Assembly: GCA_963817785.1 (NCBI GenBank)
Contig: CAWFPL010000008.1
Span: 248,001-312,000, forward strand
Length of the DNA stretch: 64,000 nucleotides
Direction of reading: 5' to 3'
DNA from: JAKALD01 sp963817785
Lineage (GTDB): Bacteria > Pseudomonadota > Gammaproteobacteria > Burkholderiales > SG8-39
The translations under genes were made by a program, and so were the position numbers. The notes under the pieces were generated by a model. It saw only the letters and a program-made list of their open reading frames with translations, did no database searches and was not told the origin of the DNA. This document shows, in pieces, positions 1 through 9,000 of this stretch (positions within the stretch are counted from its first letter, which is position 1; the number at the start of each line of letters is the position of its first letter).

Positions 1-307
1 CCATCGTGTAGCCGTCCGGTGACGCCTTGGCGGTCGCTTCGGTGGCTATTACGGTTCCACCACCGGGCATATAATCGAGCACGATAGCCTGCCCCAGGAT
101 TTTATGAAGTATCGTCGTCAGTAGCCGTATAGTGAGGTCAGTTCCGCCACCCGCAGAAAACGGGACGATCATCCGAACCGGCCGGCTCGGGAATGTTCGC
201 GCGTTAGCTGGGGAGAGGCTCGCCCATCCAAGCATCACGAGTACCAGCGCGCCAGCAGCGAAAATGTTTTTAATTGCCCTTGCCCCCGGTGTCCTCGCCT
301 GCATCAT
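1..307 (-). CDS. Bug/TctC-family tripartite tricarboxylate transporter substrate-binding protein (N-terminal part)
   Basis: Periplasmic solute-binding receptor; the gene runs off the left edge, so only about the first 100 residues are visible. The minus strand reads from two adjacent ATG codons (305-307 and 302-304) into a signal peptide with the hydrophobic run AAGALVLVMLGWASLSPANA. The family signature follows: FPSRPVRMIVPFSAGGGTD, then VLDYMPGGG and a KASPDGYT motif. Bug receptors bind carboxylates and are greatly expanded in Burkholderiales. It heads away from the downstream catabolic genes in the same direction, which fits a substrate receptor for that pathway. The ligand cannot be told from the sequence. 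Confidence 0.85.
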   Translation of the reverse strand, partial: MMQARTPGARAIKNIFAAGALVLVMLGWASLSPANARTFPSRPVRMIVPFSAGGGTDLTIRLLTTILHKILGQAIVLDYMPGGGTVIATEATAKASPDGYTM

Positions 308-358
308 CGTCTCCTTAAGTTTCCTTAGGTGAGCCAATTCGTTCAGATAATGGAAGCC

Positions 359-1828
359 TCAGCATTTAAGTATTGTCTGCTCCATAGCCGGCTTCTCCGA
401 CTCGACCCTGCGCCGGAGGGAATACCCCGGTCCAGATTGCCTCACCAGAAGTCTCATTAGGGGTCGTATATCGTCCATCTCTTCGATTGCATCAACGTAT
501 TCGACGATTTGGTCAGCTTCTTCCTGACTCAGCACCATCAATGCTTGGCCGTAGTACTTATTGAGTCGTTCTTTCCGCGTCATCGGGTTCTCTGGAAAGC
601 CTTTAAGGGGTGCGTCTAACTCACCCTTTATGACTTCGCCGTTCTTGAGCTTTATTTCGCACCGGGAATAGCCGTAAATTCCCTTCTTCATGCCGATGGC
701 CTCCACTTCGGGATCACCAATAATGTCCACTTTCTTGGCCACATCCACGATCTCTTTCCATCTTCCGTAAGGAAAGACATGCTGCTGATACGATCTTGGC
801 CGGTTATCGTCAAGCACCAAGGCCATGCCCACGCCAAACCGGGCGCTGAACTGCGCCGCAAAGATATCCTGGACGTCCTCGCCTTTGATCGTCCCGACCA
901 TCTGAGCGGATCCGGGCTTAGTCCAGAAGGTCATGGCTTCAATAACCTCAGACCTGAGCTGGTGCTTCCTCTTCATGGTATAGAAAAGATCCAAGAGCCC
1001 CCACTGACCAGCGCAGTTGGAATAGTTTTTAATGGCTGCCCTCGTCGTGTACCACTCTTTGCCAAAGTCTCTTGTAAGGGCTCCCATATCATTTTCTGCT
1101 CCAGAATGGCAAAGGACGAAGCCGCACTTGCCCTCGAGAGCTTCTCGCGCACCCGTGACGCCTTCCAAGGCCAGCAATGCCGAACGTACCCCGTTGGAAG
1201 CCGCGAACCCCATATGATTTCTCTTTATCGCACCCCCTGTTGTCTGGCTGTGCTGGAAGGTACCCGCCGCCTGGCTCACAGTGATGGAAATAGCGTTCTC
1301 GGTCTTCCACTCGTCGAGGCGGAGCAGTTTGCTTGCCACCGCCGTCCCGGCAAAGGATCCGATGGTGCCCACATGGTGAAAGCCTCGTCGCATAAATGCC
1401 GGCCCACACGCCGCACCTATGCGGTTGTTGGCCTCGTACCCCGCTACCCAAGCCTCTAGAAATGCTTTGCCGGTGCTGAGCTGCCACTCCCCCACCGCCA
1501 TCGCCGCCGCCGTGGTGGCGCTCATTGAATGGGGCGAGCCGCCGTTCAGATGGTCGTCGAAGTCCCAGCCGTGGCCAAAGGAACCGTTGAGAAAAGCAGT
1601 GTTATAGACATTCGTCTTGTCGCCATAATTGACTACCGTCGCCTGTGGCGCGCCTCCCATTGCACGCATATACCGTAGAGCGGCTCTATTGCTTTCCTGA
1701 ACGGAGCCCCCGAGCATGCACCCGACGGTGTCCAGGATGAGGACTTTCGCGTAGTCAATAAGTTGCGGAGGAATATCCCCGTATTTCAAATTTACGATCC
1801 AGCTCGCAAGATCTTTGGTTTCGTTCAT
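359..1828 (-). CDS. MmgE/PrpD family protein
   Basis: A 489-residue member of the MmgE/PrpD (2-methylcitrate dehydratase-like) family, close to the usual 450-500 residues. The start chosen is the ATG of MNETKDLASWIVNLKYGDIP, which overlaps the stop of the upstream CaiB gene by 4 bp (ATGA), implying translational coupling. Typical features are LILDTVGCMLGG near the N terminus, NGSFGHGWDFDDHL and the GTIGSFAGTAVASKLL helix. Family members dehydrate or isomerise small carboxylic acids; the substrate here is unknown. With the CoA-transferase and crotonase homologues it forms a small carboxylate/CoA catabolic cluster. Confidence 0.9.
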   Translation of the reverse strand: MNETKDLASWIVNLKYGDIPPQLIDYAKVLILDTVGCMLGGSVQESNRAALRYMRAMGGAPQATVVNYGDKTNVYNTAFLNGSFGHGWDFDDHLNGGSPHSMSATTAAAMAVGEWQLSTGKAFLEAWVAGYEANNRIGAACGPAFMRRGFHHVGTIGSFAGTAVASKLLRLDEWKTENAISITVSQAAGTFQHSQTTGGAIKRNHMGFAASNGVRSALLALEGVTGAREALEGKCGFVLCHSGAENDMGALTRDFGKEWYTTRAAIKNYSNCAGQWGLLDLFYTMKRKHQLRSEVIEAMTFWTKPGSAQMVGTIKGEDVQDIFAAQFSARFGVGMALVLDDNRPRSYQQHVFPYGRWKEIVDVAKKVDIIGDPEVEAIGMKKGIYGYSRCEIKLKNGEVIKGELDAPLKGFPENPMTRKERLNKYYGQALMVLSQEEADQIVEYVDAIEEMDDIRPLMRLLVRQSGPGYSLRRRVESEKPAMEQTILKC

Positions 1829-2601
1829 GGATTGAGTCTTCCTCTTTTCACTGCACCGCACATTCGGATCGCCTTCGCGGTGGGAAAGGTATCCGCGGTA
1901 GGGGCCATACTGTAGCCGCGATTGCCCTGCTTTTCCGGCTTCATGCCGGAAACGAGATACGGCCCGAGCACCGAAACCATCATCACCATCGCGGCGTCGA
2001 ACATGGCCACGTCGATGTACTGGCCCTCGCCTGTGCGATCGCGCTGCAGGAGCGCAGAGACGATGGCAAAGGCAGCGAGCAAGCCGCTGAACGTATCGAC
2101 CACCGGAAACCCGATCCGGATGGGCGGACTGCCCGGCTCGCCCGACAGGTTCATCAGGCCCGACATGCTCTGGACGATCTGGTCGATGGCCGGGTTGGCC
2201 TTGAGCGGCCCTGACTGGCCGAAACCGGAGATTGAGCAGAAGACGATGTCGGGCTTGATCTCGCGGCACACTTGGTAGCCGAGGCCGAGCCTGTCAATCA
2301 CGCCAGGCCGGAAGTTCTCGACCACCACGTTCGCCGTCGCGATGAGTCGGCGCGCCACCTCAAAGTCCGCCGCGTTCTTAAGATCGAGCACGATGGATCG
2401 TTTGCCGGCATTGACCGAGACAAAAGAGGGACCCATGCCGTCCTTGACTTGCTTGCCACCGTAATTGCGCATGGTGTCGCCGCTCGACGATTCGACTTTC
2501 ACGACGTCTGCGCCCAGCAGCCGCAAGTAATTCGTGGCAATAGGGCCGGACAGCACGTGAGTAAAATCGACGATCCGGTAGCCGTCCAGAACTTGAGGCA
2601 A
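1825..2601 (-). CDS. CaiB/BaiF family CoA-transferase, C-terminally truncated
   Basis: Class III CoA-transferase. The N-terminal 230 residues look normal: GYRIVDFTHVLSGPIATNYL, NAGKRSIVLDLK, NFRPGVIDRLGLGY, ISGFGQSGP, and the PAIDQIVQSMSG segment carrying the catalytic Asp. Family members are usually about 380-420 residues, but this frame stops at 258 just after APTADTFPTA, so the C-terminal third is missing. The MmgE/PrpD start follows immediately. This looks like an internal deletion that joined the two genes, or a frameshift followed by deletion. It probably cannot form the normal interlocked dimer. Confidence 0.8.
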   Translation of the reverse strand: MPQVLDGYRIVDFTHVLSGPIATNYLRLLGADVVKVESSSGDTMRNYGGKQVKDGMGPSFVSVNAGKRSIVLDLKNAADFEVARRLIATANVVVENFRPGVIDRLGLGYQVCREIKPDIVFCSISGFGQSGPLKANPAIDQIVQSMSGLMNLSGEPGSPPIRIGFPVVDTFSGLLAAFAIVSALLQRDRTGEGQYIDVAMFDAAMVMMVSVLGPYLVSGMKPEKQGNRGYSMAPTADTFPTAKAIRMCGAVKRGRLNP

Positions 2602-2641
2602 AAGGCGCTCCTGTGGTTATACAAATGCGCGACGCCAAGCC

Positions 2642-3433
2642 TCAGCCATCGTCCTGCGTCTTAGGATAATCGCCGGTAAAGTGCGGCTTGCGACGCTCCT
2701 TGAATGCGGCCTTAGCCTCGCGGCCGTCAGGTGTCAAGCCGAGGTAACGCTGCATCGGCGCGCCAGCATCCAGGTGCGTCGAGAACCCGGCCATGTCGAG
2801 AAGTAGGTTGGTCGCACTCTTGGTATATCGGACGGCGAGCGGCGGCAACTCCACGAGGGCGCTGACGTAGTCCTCCACGGCAAGCTCGAATTCCGCAGCC
2901 GAGACGGATCGATTAATGAGTCCCCAGGCCTCCGCCTGCGGTGCTGGAATGCGCCGGCCGAGCAGCGACATCTCGAGAGAGCGGGCGCGCCCGACTGTGA
3001 ATACATAAGCGCCGCCGCTGTGGTTGCCGGCCTGGATTTCGCGCATCTGGAAGTAGGCCGTGTCCACGGCCACGATGAGATCGCACGCTGTTGCAAGATA
3101 GACGCCGCCGCCGATCGCTGGCCCGTTTACCGCGGCGACCACCGGTTTGTGGTTACGCTGGATGCGCTGGCGCGCGGCCACGTTCCAGCGGCCGTACGTA
3201 TCGATGGCGCGCGCGTCGGCGGAGCGGGTGAAGTTCAGATCCTGTCCAGCGCTGAACATGTCGCCCGCTCCTGTCAGCACGGCGCAGCGGCACTCTGGGT
3301 CGTTCTCGACCTCGTCGAAGGCCTCGACCAGTTCCTTGAATGTGTTGAGGTCGTGCGCGTTGTGGACCTCCGGGCGGTTCAGAACAATGCGCCAAACAAG
3401 GGGCGTCTTATCAATTCGCACGCATTTGAACAT
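2642..3433 (-). CDS. Enoyl-CoA hydratase/isomerase (crotonase) family protein
   Basis: A 263-residue crotonase-fold protein of normal family length, expected to act on an acyl-CoA in the cytoplasm. Visible motifs are LNRPEVHNAHD at the N terminus, the oxyanion-hole segments AGDMFSAGQDLN and AVNGPAIGGGVYLATACDLI, and a C-terminal HLDAGAPMQRYLGLTPDGRE segment. It lies 40 bp upstream of the CaiB gene on the same strand and probably shares its transcript. The exact reaction (hydratase, isomerase or hydrolase) cannot be assigned because the two catalytic acidic positions vary in this family. Confidence 0.88.
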   Translation of the reverse strand: MFKCVRIDKTPLVWRIVLNRPEVHNAHDLNTFKELVEAFDEVENDPECRCAVLTGAGDMFSAGQDLNFTRSADARAIDTYGRWNVAARQRIQRNHKPVVAAVNGPAIGGGVYLATACDLIVAVDTAYFQMREIQAGNHSGGAYVFTVGRARSLEMSLLGRRIPAPQAEAWGLINRSVSAAEFELAVEDYVSALVELPPLAVRYTKSATNLLLDMAGFSTHLDAGAPMQRYLGLTPDGREAKAAFKERRKPHFTGDYPKTQDDG

Positions 3434-3544
3434 CGCTTGCCCTAGTCAAAATGGAACGACCGGCTCGCGATTCGCAATCCGTCGGTTATGCTGTGGATGG
3501 GAAAGACCCGTGGCGCAGAGCCACAATACGAATGGAAGCCGACG

Positions 3545-4523
3545 ATGAAGAAGGTACGATTTATAGGCTTCGATGTCCATGCCGAGACGATTGCGGTGGC
3601 GGAGTCCGATGGCGATGTACGGAGCTTCGGAGTGATCCCCAACCGCGCCGAGTCGATCGAACGGTTGGTGCGCAACCTCGACAAGCCCGAGCGGCTGCGG
3701 GCGTGCTACGAGGCGGGCCCGACGGGCTACGTGCTGTACTGGCAGCTGAGCGAGCTGGGCTTGCGCTGTGAGGTGGTGGCCCCGACGCTGGTGCCGGTGA
3801 AGGCGGGCGATCGGGTCAAGACCGACCGTCGCAATGCCCAGAACCTCGCGCGCAGCCACCGCGTCGGGGATCTGACGGCCGTGTGGGTGCCCGATGCCGC
3901 GCACGACGCGCTGCGTGACCTGGTGCGCGCTCGTCTTGCGGCCAAGCACGATCAGCTGCGCGCCCGACACCGGCTGGACAAGTTCCTGCTGCGCCACGGG
4001 CGGCGTGCCCCGCAGGGCACGCGGGCCTGGACCGAAAAGCATCTGCAGTCGGTCAAGACGTAGGTGTGCTTTGCTTAGCCCGCGCAACAGGCCACGCTTG
4101 GAGACTACGTGCACGAGGTCGAGCACGCCGCCGAGCGCATCATGCGCCTGAAGCGCGCGATCGATGCGGCGACCAGACGCTGCCGGAGAAGATGCGCGCG
4201 GTGATCTGGGAGCTGCAGAGAGCCTGCGCGGCATTGCGCAGATCAGCGCCGTGTCGATCATGGCGAAGCTGGGCGAGCGCTCGCACTTTGCGCATCCGCT
4301 CCAGCTCATGGGCTACTCGGCGGCAGTCTCGCGCGAGCACTCCAGCAGTGAGCGCATCCGCCGCGGGGCAATCAGCAAGGCGGGCAACGCACACCCACGG
4401 CGCATCGTGGTGGAGGCAGCCTGGGTCTACTGGCACCGCCCTGCCGTTGTCCTGGGCCTCATCCGGGCCATCGGCGTGCAGGTGGAGCGGGAAGTGACCC
4501 TCCCGCAGCGCCAAGCCGCCTGA
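3545..4523 (+). pseudogene. IS110-family transposase, broken
   Basis: Remnant of an IS110 transposase. The first part starts at ATG 3545 and shows the RuvC-like DEDD domain (FIGFDVHAETIAVAES, CYEAGPTGYVLYW, KTDRRNAQNLAR), but it stops at 4063. The C-terminal transposase domain resumes in another frame from about 4164 (GIAQISAVSIMAKLG, HPLQLMGYSAAVSREHSS, RRGAISKAGNAH) and ends at 4523. At least one frameshift and the stop between the parts inactivate it. IS110 elements lack clear inverted repeats, so the element ends are not defined here. Confidence 0.8.
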
Positions 4524-4776
4524 GAAGGCGGGCGCATCCCAGGACACAGACGGTGCAAAGCGCACGGCGACAGCGGCTGCGGTGGTACACGGCAAAGGAG
4601 AACCCTCGCGGTGCTCTGTGCGGCAGCCTTCGGGCCCCAGCCGCGATTCTCGTCGCAAGGCAGGTCCCGACGAATCACGACCACGATGGCGAGTGCTCGT
4701 ACTCAATCCACGAATATCAGAGTGATCAACCGTCGTACATCGCTGCCACGACCGTTGCTCGCTTGCGCTTGATTCT

Positions 4777-4926
4777 TCACGAACCATGAGCAGACATCAG
4801 AACTATCTCGAACTGCTCCGATACCGCCTGCCCGATCAATTCGCGCGCCTCGCGGTACAGCAACCCCATGAGCGAATCAACAGCCTCATTCTTCTTGCGA
4901 AACGGAACTACCGTGTCCTGATGCAT
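4777..4926 (-). pseudogene. Possible IS256-family transposase N-terminal fragment
   Basis: A 49-codon minus-strand reading frame beginning MHQDTVVPFRKKNEAVDSL resembles the extreme N terminus of IS256 transposases, which typically read VVPF...DPL..L.REGARRML. It stops after about 50 residues and nothing downstream continues the family. The rest of 4524-5318 holds no gene I can support. That stretch is noticeably AT-richer around 5050-5160. Confidence 0.35.
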
Positions 4927-5317
4927 GGTGGCGCCACTCCTTGTTGGTCGCTGAAATCCGACTTCGACAATCGAATTCCAGCAGGTCACGCCGCCTTCGC
5001 CAACTTACCTGCGTACACAAGATTCGCTTATGGCTCTTCACGCACTTGAATCCCTAGACTGAATTAAGTATGTCAAGCCACATTGAGTTGCACAAGCGAT
5101 TCTAATGTGGTTTCACATATGTGAAGAACATTTCATATATATGGAACTACGTGCAATAACATCGACGAGACCTACACCCCGGCATCCAAGCTGTGGTTCA
5201 CGCACTCTTCCAGCGCCGTTGTTCGCATGACGCAGAGACTCAGCCAATATGTATGCGGCCGCTTACCGGTTCGGAAAGCAGTCAATTTAAGTAGTTCTCA
5301 AACCGCTCGTTCTCCGC

Positions 5318-6352
5318 CTAGTGGACCGTAACAGTTGAAGTGGAAGTAATGCGACGCGAAGGATCGAAGTACTTCCACTTCACGGGTTTGGGTTGCTGGT
5401 TGTATTGACGGATGTATCGCATGAGTTTTCGCTTGAGGTCTGGCACGGAAGTGAAGACGCCACGGGCGATCACGTCGCGCTCGATCTTAGCGAACCACAG
5501 TTCGACCTGATTGAGCCAGGACGAGTAGGTTGGAGTGAAGTGCAGATGAACATTGGGATGCTCGCCGAGGAACTGCCCGACCTGTTGGGTCTTGTGCGCC
5601 GAGAGGTTGTCGGCGATCACGTGGAGCTCCTTGCCCTTGGGCTGATGCACGACGATGTCGGTGAGGAAGGCAACGAACTCCGCCGAGGTGTGGCGTGCGG
5701 CGGTCTTGCCAAGGACCTCCCCGGTCTTGGTGTTGAAGGCTGCGTACAGGGACAGCGTGCCGTGCCGGTAGTACTCGAAGCCGTGCCGCTCTGCGCGCCC
5801 GGGCGACAACGGCAGCACCGGGTCCTTGCGGTCCAAAGCCTGAATCGCGGTCTTCTCGTCCACGCAAAACACCGCCGCATGCTGCGGCGGGTTCAGATAC
5901 AGCCCGATCACGTCGGCTGCCTTGGACTCGAAGTCCGGGTCGTTGGAGGCCAGATAGCCTTCAAGCCGATGCGGCTTGATCCCGTGCTGGGCCCAGATGC
6001 GCGCCACGGTCATGTGCGAGATGGCACCGCCCAGTTCGGCCGCGAGCTTGCGCGAAGACCAGTGCGTCGAGCCGTCGGCCGGTTTGCGCTTGGTGGTCCA
6101 AGCCAGTACCCGCGCCTCGATGCGCTCGGTCACCTTGTAGCGCTCGCGCCCCGCGTGCCGTGCGAATAACCCAGCCAGTCGATCGGCGGCAAACCGCTTG
6201 CTCCAGCGATCGATGTAGCTGTCGCTGCAATCGAGCTTGGCGCGAATCTCGGCCCACGTCAGTCCCTCAGACAGCAACAAGATCAGCCGAGCATGTCGCG
6301 CCGAATCGGCCCGGCCATTCCTCGCACTCGCCTGCCGCCGCAATTCCATCAA
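5318..6352 (-). CDS. IS630-family transposase
   Basis: A 344-residue transposase, full length for the family. The N-terminal HTH region contains LTWAEIRAKLDCSDSYIDRW. The DDE catalytic core is complete: first Asp in VFCVDEKTAIQAL, second in HVIADNLSAHKT, and the Glu in LWFAKIERDVIARG after the family motif TPTYSSWLNQVE. No frameshift is visible, so this copy could be active. The reading frame ends exactly at the left inverted repeat. Confidence 0.93.
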   Translation of the reverse strand: MMELRRQASARNGRADSARHARLILLLSEGLTWAEIRAKLDCSDSYIDRWSKRFAADRLAGLFARHAGRERYKVTERIEARVLAWTTKRKPADGSTHWSSRKLAAELGGAISHMTVARIWAQHGIKPHRLEGYLASNDPDFESKAADVIGLYLNPPQHAAVFCVDEKTAIQALDRKDPVLPLSPGRAERHGFEYYRHGTLSLYAAFNTKTGEVLGKTAARHTSAEFVAFLTDIVVHQPKGKELHVIADNLSAHKTQQVGQFLGEHPNVHLHFTPTYSSWLNQVELWFAKIERDVIARGVFTSVPDLKRKLMRYIRQYNQQPKPVKWKYFDPSRRITSTSTVTVH

Positions 6353-6365
6353 TTACAGTCCATTA
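5319..6365. mobile_element. IS630-family element A (intact)
   Basis: About 1.05 kb, bounded by the TA dinucleotides expected of IS630 elements (5319-5320 and 6364-6365). The ends are imperfect inverted repeats: the left end reads TAGTGGACCGTAACAGTTG, and the right end read inward is TAATGGACTGTAATTGATG. It carries a single full-length transposase. The right TA is shared with the adjacent element B. Confidence 0.8.
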
Positions 6366-7523
6366 GTGTCCTGTCCCGTTAATACGTGGCACACATAGTG
6401 CTTGGTATCGAGGTATCTTCTCGATGGAGATACCGCGATGCGAACCGGACGCTCCAAGGCGCAACTTGTGATCACAGTCGAGGAGCGAGACCAGCTGATG
6501 TCGATGGCACGCTCGCGTAGCATGCCCGCGGCGCTGGTGCTGCGCGCGAAGATCGTGCTGGGCTGTGGGCGCGAGTCGAACAACCGACGTGTCGCCAAGC
6601 AGCTTCATACGCATCACGCGACGGTGGGCAAGTGGCGTCGCCGTTTCATCGAGCGACGCAATACAGGACTGCACGATGAATTGCGCCCGGGCAAGCCGCG
6701 CTCGATCGAGGACGAGGCGATTGCCGAGCTTCTGAACAAGACGCTTCACGCAACGCCCTCGGACGGTTCGACGCACTGGAGCGTACGCGGGCTTGCGGCC
6801 GAGACGGGGATCTCGAAGACGAGCGTGCACCGGCTGCTGCAGACCTTCAGCCTGCAGCCGCACCGCAGCGAGAGTTTCAAACTGTCCAACGACCCGTTTT
6901 TCCTGGAGAAGCTGCGCGACGTAGTGGGGCTGTACCTGAGCCCGCCCGAGAACGCGATCGTGCTCTCGGTCGATGAGAAGAGCCAAGTCCAGGCCTTGGA
7001 ACGCACCCAACCGATGCTGCCGCTGGGCTTTGGCTACGTGGAGGGCCTCACGCATGACTACGGGCGCCATGGCACCACCACCCTGTTTGCCGCGCGTCCT
7101 CGACGGCTCGGTGCTCTCGCAGTGCAAACAGCGCCACCGCCATCAGGAGTTCCTGTCGTTCCTGCGCCACATCGAGCAGGCTGTGCCCAGGGACCTGGAG
7201 GTGCATCTGATCTTGGACAACTACGGCACGCACAAGCACCCGCGAGTCAAGGCATGGCTGGCCGCACGGCCGCGCTGGCACGTGCACTTTGTGCCGACGT
7301 ACTCGTCCTGACTGAACCTCGTCGAGCGCTTCTTCGCGCTCATTACCGACAAGGCGATCCGGCGCGGCTCGTTTCGCTCCGTGCGAGAGCTGATTGGCAA
7401 GATCGATCATTTCGTGTCCAAATACAACCAGTCCTGTCGACCCTTCATCTGGACCGCCACCGCCGATTCCATCCTCGCGAAGCTCCAACGACTCTGCGCA
7501 CGAATCAGCGGGACGGTACACTA
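6364..7523. mobile_element. IS630-family element B (degenerate)
   Basis: A second, different IS630 element. Its ends read TAGTGTCCTGTCCCG on the left and, reading inward from the right, TAGTGTACCGTCCCG, with TA at 6364-6365 and 7522-7523. It abuts element A and shares its TA. The transposase inside is inactivated. Confidence 0.75.
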
Positions 7524-7524
7524 G
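6438..7524 (+). pseudogene. IS630-family transposase, frameshifted and with a stop
   Basis: The transposase of element B starts at ATG 6438 (MRTGRSKAQLVITVEERDQL) and keeps the N-terminal HTH and the first Asp (VLSVDEKSQVQAL). A frameshift near 7095, after TTTLFAA, moves the remainder (SVLSQCKQRHRHQEFLSFL, HLILDNYGTHKHPRVKAW) to another frame. At 7309-7311 a TGA replaces the Trp codon of the conserved TYSSWLN motif; the catalytic-Glu segment (NLVERFFALITDKAIRRG) follows. At least two inactivating changes are present. Confidence 0.88.
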
Positions 7525-7859
7525 ATTCTCAGAACATTACGCAACTACAAATCCATCAATTCGAGCTTTTCAAGCCTATCGATCGCAGCCACGACCCCCC
7601 TCCGAAAGGCATCCAAATGGTCAGCCAAGAGCCTAGCAACCGCGTAGCCTTTGCCTTCTAGAAATCGCCTCAATCTTGTTGAAAACCTCTCTTCGGACAG
7701 ATTTACCTTCTCCCACTGCTGTCCAAAACAGCCGCAACTGGGTGCACGGTCCCCTGATTTGATGCGGGTTTCGGACGGGTTGTGAGGAGATTTCAAGATT
7801 GAGCCCCTTTTGTGCTGTTCAACATCAGGCCCCGGTTGTTTGGACACTGGATTGCATGA
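7525..7859. other. Gene-free stretch with a possible C-terminal ORF remnant
   Basis: No supported gene. On the minus strand a frame ends at 7545 with FSTRLRRFLEGKGYAVARL and a leucine-rich tail, which could be the last 50 codons of a lost gene, but it has no recognisable start or family. The sequence around 7835, with a GTTTGGACA motif, probably belongs to the end of the neighbouring IS3 fragment. Confidence 0.4.
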
Positions 7860-8390
7860 TCAGGTGGCCTGTTTGAGGGCATGAGCCTGACGGGCTTCCT
7901 GGGGAGTTCGGAAACCCACTTTCTCGACACGCCAGTGGGCATTGTATCGCTCGACGAATTCACCGACGGCACGACGCACTTCCTCGATGTTGCGGAACAC
8001 GCGGCCGTAGATAGCCTGCTCCTTGAGCGTGCGGTTGAACCGCTCGGCGACGCCGTTGGTCTGCGGCTGCGCGACGAACGCGAAGCTCGGGGCGATGCCC
8101 CAGAACTTGAGCTGGTTGAGGAAGTGATCGGCCATGTACTGCGTGCTGCGATCCATGCGCAGCGCCAGCCCGCGGCCCGGCTGGGCGTGCACGCCACCGA
8201 AGTGGCGCGCGAGCCCCTGGTTGATGGGCTCCAGGGCCGCAAAGCGATCACCGATCTTGGTCACGTGCCAGCCCACGCACTCGGCGTGGCAGTGATCCAC
8301 TGCCTCGATCACGGGCCGCTTGCGAACGGACTGCCTGCAAGACCGACACTCCTTCTACATCGCAAACTCTTCACCGCCAATATACGGTAC
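7860..8390 (-). pseudogene. IS3-family transposase OrfB, C-terminal remnant
   Basis: C-terminal half of an IS3-type integrase-fold transposase: VDHCHAECVGWHVTKIGD, then LALRMDRSTQYMADHFLN with the second Asp, then QTNGVAERFNRTLKEQAIYG with the catalytic Glu, and a normal C terminus ending near RTPQEARQAHAL. The N-terminal half, the first catalytic Asp and OrfA are absent. The remnant abuts an IS5 fragment, so it was truncated at its 5' side. Confidence 0.85.
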
Positions 8391-8397
8391 TGACTTC

Positions 8398-8640
8398 ACC
8401 CACCAAGCAACTGGACAAGGCTTGTGATTGCCCTCCTCGTGGCATACGCGATTTGTCTAGCAGCCCCTTGGCATCGGCAAGCCTCATGATCTCGGTGAAG
8501 AACGCTTCCACCACCGCGTGCTCAAGCAACCGGTCTCTGTTCTTGGAGAACACCGAGTGATCCCACACCGCATCGTCGATCGCCAGCCCGACGAACCACC
8601 GAAACAACAGGTTGTAGCGCAGCTACTCGCACATATCGGA
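8398..8640 (-). pseudogene. IS5-family transposase fragment
   Basis: The minus strand reads YNLLFRWFVGLAIDDAVWDH, then SVFSKNRDRLLEHAVVEAFF, a hallmark N-terminal segment of IS5-group transposases. A stop lies just upstream (TAG in the CSQL-like segment), and the family match fades after about 60 residues into the junction with the IS3 remnant. The fragment is truncated on both sides. It ends about 10 bp before the start of the next gene. Confidence 0.8.
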
Positions 8641-8649
8641 GGGAAGATA

Positions 8650-9000
8650 ATGAAATTGCCTGCCGTCGTCTTCGGTGCCCTCTTAGCATTGGGCATGGGT
8701 TCACCCTTGGCGGACTGTGCAAAGGACACTATCGGGACTGTCTATTGTTCTCAATATCCGGGAGGCGGTGCGCTGCCCGACAACATCGGCACCGTTCAGT
8801 GTGGTAAGGGGCAATGCAGGCAGAACAATATTGGAACAGTATATTGCTCGCGTGTAGTTGGAGGCGGCGCAGAAACTGATTCCATTGGCACAGTCGAGTG
8901 CTTGGGCGGCTGCGAGCTTGGTTCAGTCTCTATGTGCGCGCTAGGTGAAGCGCAGTTGAACTCGAATCTTCGACTTAGGACTCGCGTGACGATAACTTGA
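8650..9000 (+). CDS. Small secreted cysteine-rich protein with four IGTV repeats
   Basis: A 116-residue protein of unknown function. It has a clear signal peptide (MKLPAVVFGALLALGMGS) followed by four copies of a short repeat with the consensus [DN]xIGTVxC: DTIGTVYC, DNIGTVQC, NNIGTVYC and DSIGTVEC. Two of these are followed by a Gly-Gly-Gly-Ala turn. Each repeat carries one or more Cys, suggesting disulphide bonding after export. The C-terminal 25 residues do not follow the pattern. A purine-rich GGAGGGAAG lies 7-15 bp before the ATG. It stands alone between an IS fragment and the pilus operon, with base composition a little lower than its neighbours. I do not recognise a family. Confidence 0.7.
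   Translation: MKLPAVVFGALLALGMGSPLADCAKDTIGTVYCSQYPGGGALPDNIGTVQCGKGQCRQNNIGTVYCSRVVGGGAETDSIGTVECLGGCELGSVSMCALGEAQLNSNLRLRTRVTIT

Noticed and set aside
4524..5318. Additional genes in the AT-richer interval around 5.05-5.3 kb
   Set aside because: Frames are short, lack starts with ribosome binding sites, and show no family similarity.
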